From: Delphinapterus leucas
Lineage: Eukaryota; Chordata; Mammalia; Artiodactyla; Monodontidae
Assembly: GCF_002288925.2 (NCBI RefSeq)
Contig: NW_022098024.1
Location: 782,797-846,796 of the forward strand
Length of the DNA stretch: 64,000 nucleotides
Direction of reading: 5' to 3'
In this document: one piece after another, positions 1-9,854 of the stretch
Position numbering within the stretch: the first letter of the stretch is position 1
Layout of the letters: each line of letters begins with the position of its first letter
Translations under genes and position numbers: made by a program
Notes under the pieces: model-generated
Seen by the model: only the letters and a program-made list of their open reading frames with translations
Told to the model about the DNA's origin: nothing
Database searches by the model: none

Positions 1-620
1 ATAGCTGACCCTGACTATTAGAACATTTTTCCTTATAATGAGCCCAAATTTATCTCTCTGGAATCTTCTTGGTCCATTGATTCCCAAAAATGTAGAGTCA
101 TAAAGAATGAGGTTAATCTCCCTTTGGGAAGATCACTATTATTAACTTTGCTCAGAGTTTCTGATAAGTCTTCTGCAGGATGAGAATTTTCCGAATTCCT
201 ACAACTTGGCTCTCATTTTGTCACCCTTCCTGTTGTTGTCAGTCTTCTGGGCATACTCTAGTTGATTTTTTTGAGTAGTAGCTAGACGTGTACATGGCAT
301 TCCTGTTGTACTCTCACCAGCTTAGAATTTGTCACATTCATTTTCATGAATAGTGAAAAATCTGAGTCTGAGTTGACTCATAAAGTCTTGGAAGGAATCT
401 TGCTATGTTGGAAGTAGTTTGATAAACACAGTACTTGGAGAACTGTCTCTGAAAGAAGATAGTGAGTCTGTACTGTAAAATACCAGCTGCCTGAGGCACA
501 TCAGAAATCCTTTCCCAACTCCAGACTCTAGGGGAGTCATTTAAACCCTTTGGGCCTGTGTTTGAACATGTGTAAAATAAGCCATATGACTTAAGTGATC
601 ACTAAGGAGTTAGCAAACTT
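1..620. other. Unassigned non-coding stretch
   Basis: I recognise no repeat family, exon or RNA gene here. Reading frames are short and full of stops. It may be unique sequence or an ancient repeat too decayed to identify by eye. Confidence 0.5.
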
Positions 621-761
621 GCTGTAGCGGAAAGAGCAAGAGGACTTTGATTCTGAGGACCTGATCCATCCATGTCTTAGCTCTATTATTCAGTTGCTGT
701 GTGAATTTGGGCTGGTGACTCATATAGCGGGCCTCCGTTTCTTCCTCTTTAAAATGGATAT
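621..761 (+). repeat. MIR SINE fragment
   Basis: The order of landmarks follows the mammalian-wide MIR: a degraded tRNA-like head, then CTGTGTGAATTTGGGC, then a degenerate form of the CTCAGTTTCCTC core, ending at TTTAAAATGGATA. It is interrupted on its right by an L1 3' end whose target duplication copies the last bases of this MIR. Confidence 0.65.
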
Positions 762-913
762 TTGGGGTTAACATGTACACACTGCTATATTTAAAATAGG
801 TAACCAACAAGGAGATAATGTATAGCACAGGGAACTCTGCTCAATATTCTGTAATAACCTAAATGTGAAAAGAATTTGAAAAAGAATTAAAAAATTAAAA
901 ATACATAAATAAA
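762..913 (+). mobile_element. 5'-truncated L1 (3' UTR only)
   Basis: The stretch AACCAACAAGGAGATAATG followed by TATAGCACAGGGAACTCTGC and TAATAACCTAAATG matches the 3' UTR of artiodactyl/cetacean L1s. It ends in an A-rich tail. Near-identical flanks TTAAAATGGATAT (749-761) and TTAAATGGATAT (914-925) are the target-site duplication. It holds no coding sequence. Confidence 0.85.
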
Positions 914-925
914 TTAAATGGATAT

Positions 926-1990
926 GTGAATAAGGGAAGGTGATGAGGAGAAAGTAACTGGAATTTTATGGTGCTTAAGTTTGTATCAAATAGAAAATGT
1001 CTCTTTTCAATAATGTTACTTCACAATCCATATCCCTTACTCAACTATGGCGGTTTGAAAGTCACAGCCTCCACCTCATCTAGAATAACTGAGGTCCTGG
1101 TTTTATGAAAAGGCATCCTTGTTTTCACAAGTATTCTGCTCTTCTCTGATTTAATCAGTCCTTGATCAGAATGGATGAAATTATATATTATGCAGCATTT
1201 CAGCAAGCTTGGAAAGAGATTCCCTGGAGCTGCTGTCATAAAAAGCCAGTGACCAAGACTTCTCAACAGGATCTCTTCCAGTAATGAGTTGTTTCTAACT
1301 TTATCCACGTCACAGGCACTCATCCCATTGCCTGGTTTTGAAGAGCAGGTTGGGATTCCAAAGACCAACCACTGTGTGTGATTATTGATTTTTCTAAAAG
1401 CTTCATCTGGGGATTGTCAACCCAGTAAGTAGTAAGCAGACAACGCTGGATGTCTTTCTTCAGTTGAACATCAAGATGACCTAGCTTGTGGCACACTCAG
1501 TCAGCTCAAAGAGGGTGTTTTTTGTATCTTTTAACAACCCAAAGCAACCTCCTCCCAACCATCTCAAATTAGCTGCAGCACAGGAGAATGGTCCATGAAT
1601 TATTAATGTTTACCAGAAATCTCATGCTCCCGACTCATTTTTTTCAGCTGTGACTTGTCATGCTCCTTCTAGGAGAAGTCAGAGGATGAACAGTTTTATC
1701 AATTTTGTGTAATGATGTCCTCCAGGGGTGGCTTTTTTTTTCCCTGAGGAAATTGACCAGACAGCTAAAGCTTGGCCAAATATTGTTCCATTGGCTTGTA
1801 GTTGTAAGATCTTTAACAAGGCAGTAATTTGATGGCCAGTGCAATGACATCATTTTCATTTTTCAGAGCCAAAAAAAACAAAAGAGAAAAGAAACACCCA
1901 ATGGAGATTAAGGTATGGTGTGCATTCCAAAGCACTGGTTCTTCGGTAATCACAATCAATTAAAAATGAGAACTGTCATTAATTCAGTGG
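926..1990. other. Unassigned non-coding stretch
   Basis: No repeat family is recognised. The longest frame is a 107-codon reverse-strand one (1045-1368) without any recognised domain. An A-rich run lies at about 1868-1890. It is probably unique intergenic or intronic DNA. Confidence 0.5.
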
Positions 1991-1992
1991 AG

Positions 1993-2130
1993 GTGATGTG
2001 CCTGGCACCATGCTAGGTGTTAGGTATGGTTCATGTTACTTGTCTCATCTTCACAACCCTGACCTCACAACCAAGCACTTTTTATTTCTCTTTTAAAGAT
2101 GATGGAATTATATCAGAGAGGTTATCCAAT
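1993..2130 (-). repeat. MIR SINE, 3' half
   Basis: Reads as the reverse complement of the MIR 3' half: GTGCCTGGCACCATGCTAGG, then CTCATCTTCACAACCCTGAC, then the degraded TTTTAAAGATGATGGAA core. Well diverged, so old. Confidence 0.6.
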
Positions 2131-2380
2131 ATTTCAATAGGGTCTGGTATTTTACAAAATGCTTTAAAACAAATGATCAGCTATGATTCTATTGCATAGT
2201 CTATAATACAGGCTTAAATAGCCTCAGTTTACAAATGAGCAAACAAAGTAAAAGAAGTTTGGATAGCAAGACTCTGTATTTAGGCATCTCTGATGCAATA
2301 GTTTTAATGACCACTTGATGAGAAACTGTTATTTATAAATTGTTCTAAGTTACTTATTCTATTGACCAAGCAATCATGAA

Positions 2381-2515
2381 ATGCAGATATTACTATCTCC
2401 ATTTCACAGTTAAGAAAACTGAGTCTTAGGGAGGTTAGTTTGCTCAAGGTTATCTCACTAATTAGTGGTGGACTCAGGATTCCATTCGGGTTAGCTGGAT
2501 TCGATGCCTACAATC
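2381..2515 (-). repeat. MIR SINE
   Basis: Reverse-strand MIR core: ATCTCCATTTCACAGTTAAG, AAAACTGAGTCTTAGGGAGG, then the CTCAAGGTTATCTCACTAAT and GGACTCAGGATTCC segments, in the expected order. Confidence 0.8.
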
Positions 2516-2649
2516 TTCCTCTAAAAATACTTCGAACCACAGTGTAGGTAATGGTGCACTCCTTGACTTCACCTGTGACTTAATCCTTTTGAAGTTAATG
2601 ACGCTTTCATTTTAGTGCTCTGCCTCTTTCTGATTCTCCTGAAGTACAG

Positions 2650-2770
2650 AAGGGATATAATAATAATGTCTACTGCATAGGGCTGTCGTAAGGATGAAAT
2701 GAGTTACTATGCCTAAATCACTTAACAGAGCCTAGCAGGTAAGATGACAGAATGAATGCTAGCTATCGTT
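2650..2770 (+). repeat. MIR SINE, 3' half
   Basis: Forward MIR 3' region: ATAATAATGTCTACTGCATA, GGGCTGTCGTAAGGATGAAA, TGAGTTACTATG, then a degraded CCTAGCAGG and a short AT-rich end. Confidence 0.75.
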
Positions 2771-3739
2771 TTAGTCGTTGCTATTGTGGTTGTTGTGTTT
2801 ACTTCTCTCTAAGGCAACACAGGCTATGATCAGAGTCTCATTATCTAAAACCCTTTCTTGACTCTGGCAAAAACTGCTTTTGGTAGACATGTATCCTCTG
2901 TGGTATTCAACACTCATGACATTCCCACAGTCAAATGCTAGGAACGTGAGCCACATATTTCGACTTTCCTTCCTGGTATTCCCCAGGTGCTCAAAGCATA
3001 GGACTTCACAAGGTGGCCTCGTTATCTGCTGCTCCACTTTCCCACAGCTCTTTCTGGAGTGTCCAGTTGTCACAGTGACCCTGACAAGCATTGACAGGCT
3101 TGCGGTCTCCCCCTGGGAGTCTCTGTAGCCAGACGAGCCCCACCATTAATAATCATGGTGTGAGTGCTGTCCGCTGGCTCTTGTCCTCTGGTTACAAGTC
3201 AGACAGGCCCTTGCCTCACAGCCAGCTGTTCCCTGGAGTCTGCAAACTGACACAACAGAACAGAATACCTCTGTCTTGAAAGGCCTAATCAAGCCAAAGT
3301 CCCTATCAAATTAGGATTCTGTAGGCCTTCAGCTGTAGAACTTATTTTTCCCTGCTGACTCCAGGGCCTTAACCTGCCTGTCACATTCATCTGCATATGA
3401 TATGTGCACTTAAGCGTCAGGAAGATTCTTCAGGGAGAGCTGAGTCAAACTGAGGGGAAAGAGGATGAGTCTTTGGGGTTGTAATACTCGAGATGGATTC
3501 TCATTTTCCCAGGGAGGGAGCAGGTTTTGCTCTTAAAACCATGGAGAATCCTGTCTACATGGGTAATTGTCCATGCCATTTAGAACTTGGTGCATGACGA
3601 CATAAGAAAACATGAAGTGTCAAATTATGTAGGTCTAAATAGAAAATCTAATATCTTCACTCAAGATAGTTGGAAAACCTTCTGTGACATTTTAATCTAT
3701 GCCATGCACTTATTCTTTCTACCCACACATCACATGGAA
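2771..3739. other. Unassigned non-coding stretch
   Basis: No recognised repeats. Overlapping frames of 80-106 codons exist on both strands at 2771-3128, but they show no domain, codon bias or splice structure that would support a gene. Confidence 0.5.
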
Positions 3740-3900
3740 AAGGTGTTAGGTTTAGCAGAGACCAACCCGAGTTTGAATCCCATTTCTACCACTCATAACA
3801 CTGTAACCTTGGGTCAGATACTTTAGTCCTTTAAGCTTCTGTAAAATGTGGGTAACTCTTATCATCTCCAAAGATTGTTTTGAGAATGAAAAGTGATGGT
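3740..3900 (+). repeat. MIR SINE
   Basis: Forward MIR: GAGTTTGAATCCCATTTCTA (B-box region), CACTGTAACCTTGGGTCAGA, a degraded core and GTAAAATGTGGGTAACTCTT, ending in ATTGTTTTGAGAATGAAA. Confidence 0.8.
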
Positions 3901-4021
3901 GAGTTCAAAGAAGTTAGACTATGTTCTCCTCACGTGATTGGCTCAAATATTCCCCCCCAATCCCACCTCATTTCACCTCTTCTTTTCTATCACATTCTTT
4001 CTGATTTCACTGTGTATGTAT

Positions 4022-4170
4022 GCACAGGCTCCAGACGCGCAGGCTCAGTGGGCATGGCTCATGGGCCCAGCCGCTCCGCGGCACGTGGGATCTTCCCGGA
4101 TCGGGGCACGAACCCACGTCTCCTGCATCGGCAGGCGGACTCTCAACCACTGCTCCACCAGGGAAGCCCC
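4022..4170 (-). mobile_element. CHR-type SINE lacking its 3' end and tail
   Basis: The reverse complement of this segment is the 5' and middle part of the cetacean CHR SINE, including the head at its right edge (CCACCAGGGAAGCCC). Compared with the full copies in this window it lacks the last 40-50 bases and the A-tail. The perfect 13-bp repeats ACTGTGTATGTAT at 4009-4021 and 4171-4183 directly abut it, so the loss appears to have happened at or before insertion. Confidence 0.92.
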
Positions 4171-4345
4171 ACTGTGTATGTATTTTATTAAGCCTATCAC
4201 CACCTGAAAGAATCTTGTTTTACGTATGTGATTGCTTAAGCTTGCTTGTGTTTTTCTCCTCTTGGGCATCTCTTTTTGTCCCGGTGTTCAGAGCAGCACC
4301 TGGTACTGAGAAGCAATAAATAAAAACTGTGAATGGCTAAGTGAC

Positions 4346-5045
4346 TGTATAAGTTTTTCATGGTTGTTGTAACAAACTACCACAAACCTGATAGCTTATA
4401 ACAACGTAGATTTATTCTGTTAGAGTTCTGCAGACCGGATGACCAACGTCAGTATCACTGAACCAAAATCAAGGTATAGGCAGGGTCACGCTTAATCTGA
4501 GCTTTTAGGTGAAACTTTATTCTTTGTCTTTTTGAGCTTCTTGTGGCTGCCGGCCTTCCTTTGCTTGTAGCCACATCATTCCAATCTCGGCCTTCATGGT
4601 CACATTGCCTACTCCTCTTCTGTCTGTTTCAAATCTCCCTCTACTTCCGTTTTATAAAGATACACGTGATTGGGCTTCCCTGGTGGCTCAGTGGTTGAGA
4701 GTCCGCTACCGATGCAGGGGACACGGGTTTGTGCCCCGGTCCGGGAAGATCCCACATGCCGCGGAGCGGCTGGGCCATGAGCCGTGGCCACTGGACCTGC
4801 GCGTCCGGAGCCTGTGCTCCACGACGGGAGAGGCCACAACAGTGAGAGGCCCGCGTACCGCAAAAGAAAAAACAGATACACGTGATTGCATTCAGGGCCC
4901 ACCTGGGGACTCCAGCATACTCCCCCCAACTCAAGGTCCTTAACATAATCATTTCTCAAAGTCCTTTTTAGCTAAATAAGGCAACTGTTCCAGAGATTAG
5001 GATGTAAATATCTTTTAGGGGAGGGGTATATTCAGTTTACCACAA
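4346..5045 (-). mobile_element. MLT1-like MaLR LTR, split by a SINE
   Basis: Reads as a reverse-strand MaLR LTR, closest by eye to MLT1C: TGGTTGTTGTAACAAACTAC, TAGCTTATAACAAC, AATCAAGGTATAGGCAGGG at the left; GGGCCCACCTGGGGACTCC, CTCAAGGTCCTTAAC and GATTAGGATGTAAATATC at the right. The CHR SINE at 4672-4873 interrupts it. Confidence 0.75.
4672..4873 (+). mobile_element. CHR-type SINE, full length
   Basis: Complete SINE with head GGCTTCCCTGGTGG, A box TGGCTCAGTGG, a decayed B box, the CGGAGCCTGTGCTCC segment and 3' end GAGAGGCCCGCGTACCGC followed by a short A-rich tail. The target duplication AGATACACGTGATT lies at 4658-4671 and 4874-4887. It inserted into an older MLT1 LTR. The tail is short and interrupted (AAAAGAAAAAAC). 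Confidence 0.96.
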
Positions 5046-5127
5046 TGACTCTGTTTTTCATTAATTTTTAGCAACCTACCCTTTTAGCCTTTCAACCCTT
5101 ATCTTCTGACTTTCCTGCTATTTATCT

Positions 5128-5257
5128 TTATCTATCATCTTTCTTTTTCCCTCGCCTCCTTTGTCTTCCCTTTGTCCTTCCTTTCCTCTCTTTTTGCTTT
5201 CTTCCTTTCTTCTTCATTGCTTTTCTTTCTTCTTCATTGCTTTTCTTTCTTCCTACA
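5128..5257 (+). repeat. Polypyrimidine tract with 20-bp tandem duplication
   Basis: A C/T-rich run of about 130 bases. Bases 5211-5230 and 5231-5250 are identical 20-mers built on TCTTCATTGC plus TTTTCTTTCT. The tract ends in TTCCTACAG/G, which resembles a 3' splice site, but no open exon follows. Confidence 0.85.
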
Positions 5258-5479
5258 GGAACCACTGAAATTTAGATAATCAACTTAAGGCCCTATTGGC
5301 TGTCAGTACTTTCCCACATGCTGTGTAAAATAAAACAATATGCAATATATCCAAGACAAAGCACTCATCAAATTTTGCGTTGTTGTGTGAAACTTCTTTT
5401 ATTTCTTTTGATTTTAGGGCTTTAACAGGGCTCCTCTCAATAATGCTCAGTGAATCCATAAGCAATTAGCAAGGACAAT

Positions 5480-6170
5480 CTGTGTTTTGGTGAAGAGGGC
5501 CAAAATAATTATAACACTAATCTAAGATGCCAATTGCTAGGTAATTACTAAGCTACCACCTGATAATTAACCCGTATTACCTGTATGATAAACCAGCTAA
5601 CATTTCAATTAGAACCTGATGTAGGTTACCTAATGTCCTTGAAAGCTAAAGCAAAATACAAAATCTCACCTAATCCAAAGCATCTTTACTAATATTTAAT
5701 TGATTAATCACATTGGATTTGACTCATAGGACTCCGGGTCATTTAGGTGGCAGGTGTCTCCGCTGGATTCAATTAATTTAGCACTATTTTAACCTTGGGT
5801 AAACACAACATAGAAGCAGAATGTGATCAGATCAGCATTATAAAAAGTATGGCGAACTCTGAACTATCTTTTACATTCAGAATGCTGAAGCGTTTTCCTC
5901 TTATAGAATGGTAGCAAGGAGCTCCTACATAGAAATCTGATGCGTCCCAGTATGAAAGTTGACCACAAGTTTGTGGGTCTTCCAGCCAGAAGTTCTGGGA
6001 AGCTGGTATCACTTGATGGCATACAATTAAGCCTGGAAAAGTCTCTGAAAGGCAGCTTAATGTCACTCAACAAGACTAAGCTGAATTGGATTCGTCTGCC
6101 TATACATAGGGCTTAAAATGAAAGTGCTAATCAGGCATCTTTTAAGTAAGCACCTCCTTCTCCTATTTGT
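5480..6170. other. Repeat-free stretch with homeodomain-like motifs (candidate conserved non-coding element)
   Basis: No repeat is recognised. The first half contains many TAATTA-type cores (about 5506-5513, 5541-5548, 5562-5571, 5772-5778) and a paired-class dimer site TAAT-TG-ATTA at 5697-5706. Regulatory function is an inference from motif density; AT-rich DNA gives such cores by chance. Confidence 0.3.
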
Positions 6171-6796
6171 TTTTGTCTGTGGGGAGATAGAATTGTAAAA
6201 AGAAAAACTGAAGAACCCTTGTTTCTTGATGAAATGTCAGGGGCTCTGAAGCTGCTCTCTTGTTAATCCAGTGGACTTATTTCCATTATAAGGGACTTAC
6301 TTGGGAGCAGTAGGCAGTGAGGATGGGCAGCATGAAAAACCAACTTTAGCCCAAGGCAGTTTCATTGAACAGAGAAGAAGTGGAGGCTTCGGGTTTGCTG
6401 CTACAGAACTCTGAGAAGGATGGGGCAGCCATCTTTGAGCTAGTTCCTGACTATTGCCTTTGATCAAAGGGACAAGAAGGAATGTATTATTAAGGTCACA
6501 GGCGGTTCTAAGGAAAATGTGAACTTATGGTCACTATCCAGGCAATGCAGGCCAATTTTCCTCTTGAATAATATAAGTTAAAGCTATTTTATTTTTATCT
6601 CTGACCACACATTTTAAATACTATCTAGTGTGGCAAGCAGAAAATAATAGTATCTAGTATGGTAAGCAGAAAAACAAATGACATTAATGACACAATTTAT
6701 AAGGCAATCGTTAAACATATCTGGATTCTAGACACAGCATCCTAGACCAAGAAAGGTGATTTTGTTCATTTTGCACAACCTCTCTCAGCCCGTTTC
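6171..6796. other. Unassigned stretch with a 29-bp tandem duplication
   Basis: No repeat family is recognised. Bases 6622-6650 and 6651-6679 are two diverged copies of a 29-bp unit sharing TATCTAGT, then TGG, AAGCAGAAAA. The rest looks unique. Confidence 0.55.
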
Positions 6797-7066
6797 TCAA
6801 GTGTGGATTCTAGAGCTGAACTAAGAAGTTCAAGTTCCCAGCTCTGCCTCATACCAACTGTGTGACCTCAGATAAATTGTTCAACCTTGTAGTTCCCTCA
6901 TTTATAAAATGTAGATAACAAGAGTACCTATCTTACAAGTTACTGTGAAGAGTAAATCAGTTAACATGTAAAAAGTTAATACATGTGATCCAGTTAGAAA
7001 AGAATTTCAATGAAAGTGCTTAATAAATGTTAGCTGTTGTTGTTATTCTTATTGTTATTATTATTA
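6797..7066 (+). repeat. MIR SINE with AT-rich tail
   Basis: Forward MIR: CCCAGCTCTGCCTCATACCA, ACTGTGTGACCTCAGATAAA, CCCTCATTTATAAAATGTAG, ACAAGAGTACCTATCTTACA and GTGCTTAATAAATGTTAGC, then TTATTATTATTA. A short unrelated segment interrupts the 3' part at about 6970-7010. Confidence 0.88.
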
Positions 7067-7914
7067 GTTCCTCATCTGTCAAAGAGGGAAAAATAGTACG
7101 TCTTTGAATTGTGACATATCTGAAATATTGATCAGAATATCTATCATAGAGTAAGGGCTTAACTCATGGTATATACTATAGTCACTGACAAATGGGTTCA
7201 TTGTCCCTCTCCTTGTATGCATTTTCTACTGACTCAGCCATCAAAGAAGTCAATTTTCAGAGAAAGTATAAATCATTCTATGGCCAGAAGTATATGTACT
7301 GCTTTTGTAGTTCACTCCCCCTTTCCTGAAAGAGTTTTTTCCAAATAAGCTTTTCAGAAAAGTCAATTGAAGCAGTGATTTGGAGTCACCTCAAAATGCC
7401 TAAAGCCCTAAGATTATATATTATGAAATATATGCCTACATTTAAAGTTGAGGTTGAAGAGAGGGAATATTTGAACTCAGAGTTCCTCCTCTGAGTAGCT
7501 ATAACTCAAAGTCTACAGTGCAACTCCCGTTTGCCCCTCAAAAGAGTTGCTGATGAACTGGAAAAGCAGATTGGAGGGCAAATCAAGAAAAGGTGATCTA
7601 TCCCTCTCTGTTTGCAATAATCCAAAAAACATGATGACTTCTCCGGCCCTCAGGATTAGTTCCAAAGGAGACACCAAATAGCTGTGGAGATGAGGAAGAG
7701 ATTCCAACTAAGTTCATCTGGAGGAGTCAGAAAAGATGTGATGTTTGAATTGGTCTTAAATAAATCCAAGTTCAGAGAAGTGGGAGGGAATAAATGTTTA
7801 GCAGTGAGAACAACCTATTCATCAAAGCATGAAGAGTACAATGATGCCTTTATTCCATCTTGCTCTTGGAGAACTTACTGTTATTGTATTTTTAAATGAA
7901 GTGGGAAGGAAGGT
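7067..7914. other. Unassigned non-coding stretch
   Basis: I see no recognised repeat or gene. Frames are at most about 70 codons. Confidence 0.5.
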
Positions 7915-8038
7915 CAGACAGATGTTCCAGAAAGGACACAGACAGATGTTCCAGGAGGGAAGTCCCACTAGATCATACAGATATCATTGGATTATATGGA
8001 TATCATTGGATTATGCAGATACCATTGGATTATATGGG
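7915..8038 (+). repeat. Compound short minisatellite
   Basis: Two blocks sit next to each other. CAGACAGATGTTCCAG occurs at 7915-7930 and 7939-7954 (period 24). Then a 19-bp unit ending in CATTGGATT runs for three copies (7975-7993, 7994-8012, 8013-8031) plus a partial one. Units differ by a few substitutions. Confidence 0.9.
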
Positions 8039-8140
8039 TGCCTTGGGAAACAATTTTACACAGCCCCACTCTCAAGGCACTTACAGTCTAACACTGAATA
8101 TAGACAAAGAAGTAAGAACTATTATGAGTGATGGTTGTTA
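8039..8140 (-). repeat. L2 LINE 3' fragment
   Basis: Resembles the reverse-strand L2 3' end: CACTCTCAAGGCACTTACAG (the ..CCCTCATGGAGCTTACA.. block) followed by TCTAACACTGAATATAGACA. Short and diverged. Confidence 0.5.
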
Positions 8141-8734
8141 AGAAAAAGAAAATATAATTAACTAAACCTAGCCTATAACTCAGGCAAAGCCATTCTGAAA
8201 TAATCCATTTAAATAGAGGCTTGAATAGAGAGAAATTTAAAGAATACCTTGGTCCTATTGATCACCTTGGATGACATTTCTATATACTCAGTCATAACTT
8301 AGGCATTATGTATGTGCATATGAGTGTTGTGTAGGTGTATATACACCTACATTTTTTAAATTGAGGAGTGAATTCCACTTGGTAAATCTAATTTTGGTGG
8401 GGAAAGCTCTAGAAGTGCTGCATCCATGGAGAACTAAAATCTAAAAATGGACCTTAACTGATGTGCTGATTGTAAATTGCTGGAATAAGAAGTCTCTAAA
8501 GCTTCTTCCAACACTAAAAATTACAGTTCCTTATTTAGTACATGAAAAGCAAAAACCGTGTATGTGCAATTTACATATCATTTTATAGGAAATATCTCTT
8601 TTCTTTTTACTCAATTATTTCTTGAAATCCTCTCTCCATTACACGTACAAATTCCTTCTCAGTTTCAGGGAATGACCAACAACTATACATTTAAACTGAT
8701 GGAGACAATATAGCAGGATAATTCAGCAGATGAA
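8141..8734. other. Unassigned stretch containing a 22-bp palindrome
   Basis: No repeat family is recognised. Bases 8330-8351 are a perfect palindrome with half TGTAGGTGTAT. Confidence 0.55.
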
Positions 8735-8905
8735 TTACTCTAGAATCAGACTGCATGGGTTTGAATCCAGGCTTAGACAGACACATTATTACAAGGTCTC
8801 TAAGCCTCAGTTTCCTCATCTGTACAAAGGACCAAACATATAGTGAACAGTAAAAGAATCTGTGCAGATCCTAGCATACAGTTAGCAATTATTATGCAAT
8901 CCCCA
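8735..8905 (+). repeat. MIR SINE
   Basis: Forward MIR: GGGTTTGAATCCAGGCTTAG, CTCTAAGCCTCAGTTTCCTC, ATCTGTACAAAGGACC, and CCTAGCATACAGTTAGCAAT near the 3' end. Confidence 0.85.
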
Positions 8906-8907
8906 TA

Positions 8908-9065
8908 CCAACTCTGAGCTACACGTACCTCTTTCCTCTACAGATGAAGAAACTGAAAGTCATAAGTTATTCAAGCTCAGAATTTTTTCCGAGGTCACAG
9001 AGTATGGGAAGAGGGATGCACAAATCAGGTCTTTTGAGTCCAGTGTACTGCTCCTTTCTTAGAAG
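8908..9065 (-). repeat. MIR SINE, inverted to its neighbour
   Basis: Reverse MIR: CTCTACAGATGAAGAAACTG, AGGTCACAGAGTATGGGAAG, CAAATCAGGTCTTTTGAGTC. It lies tail-to-tail with the forward MIR just upstream. Confidence 0.78.
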
Positions 9066-9422
9066 AGCAGGTCTGCCTATCATGGAGTTCTGATGGCATC
9101 TGGCAAGACGGGGCATGAAGGAGCAACCGTCACGTGCTTCTTGCTGCATGATCCTCACTCTGTAGTGCTTTAGTGAAATGGATGGAAACAAGAAGAATCT
9201 GTTTTTGTATCTTGAAACATTAAAAACCAAAAGTTTTTATCCACAGCATCATCTTACAGTAGTATCCCTTGATCTACTATAAGGTGTGTCCAAATAATTT
9301 GTCACTGATAATAGAGCAGTAAAGTTTGTGAATATCATGCTTTTTCTTTTTAAAGGAAGCAGATTCAAGGTCATCCATATAACAGTTCTCTCCCTCATTT
9401 GTATTCAGATATACTTTCTTGA
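9066..9422. other. Unassigned non-coding stretch
   Basis: No recognised repeat or gene. Confidence 0.5.
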
Positions 9423-9854
9423 ATGGTTGGAAAAAGCGATGTTGAGGTAATTTGGGAAATTGCAAATGAGTGCCACATATACAGATGTCAGCTGTCAGGT
9501 GTCTCTGATACAGAAAAAAAATTAAAGACAGCTGCTTTCAAAGGTGGAAAGAGTGGAGCCAACCTCTTAGCAGCTCAGCCTACCACCCAAAAAGTATTTT
9601 TCAGTACTTTTGTTTGCTCTTTGGGATTAGTGCCCTGCTTTTCGTCTTTGCTGGGTTCATGTGAACCCTCAGAAAAGCCAAGGCCCGAGCTGCTTATTCT
9701 AATCAACCTGCTGCTACAGTCTCCCAGAAGGATGTCCTTATCAAAGCTCAGCAAGATGGGCACTCCCGGAGGACTCATAAGCCTGTGGCACCCCTGGGCT
9801 CCCTGCACGCCTGACCTGCGATGGCAGAAGCCTCTGGAAAAAGAGCGGGGATAG
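9423..9854 (+). other. Longest repeat-free open frame (143 codons), not supported as a gene
   Basis: This is the longest open frame outside recognised repeats. The predicted product has a lysine-rich N-terminal half and a hydrophobic, serine-rich middle at about residues 60-100, but no domain I recognise. There is no promoter, Kozak-quality start, polyadenylation signal or splice structure to support it. The stretch is somewhat more GC-rich than its surroundings, which lengthens chance frames. An open frame of this length is expected by chance in 64 kb. I would treat it as non-coding unless conservation or transcript data show otherwise. Confidence 0.2.

Noticed and set aside
4020..4959. Overlapping 90-116 codon frames with Arg/Gly/Ala/Pro-rich products on both strands
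   Set aside because: They are translations of GC-rich CHR SINEs; the same peptides recur at every SINE (13.2, 14.0, 23.9, 49.8 kb).
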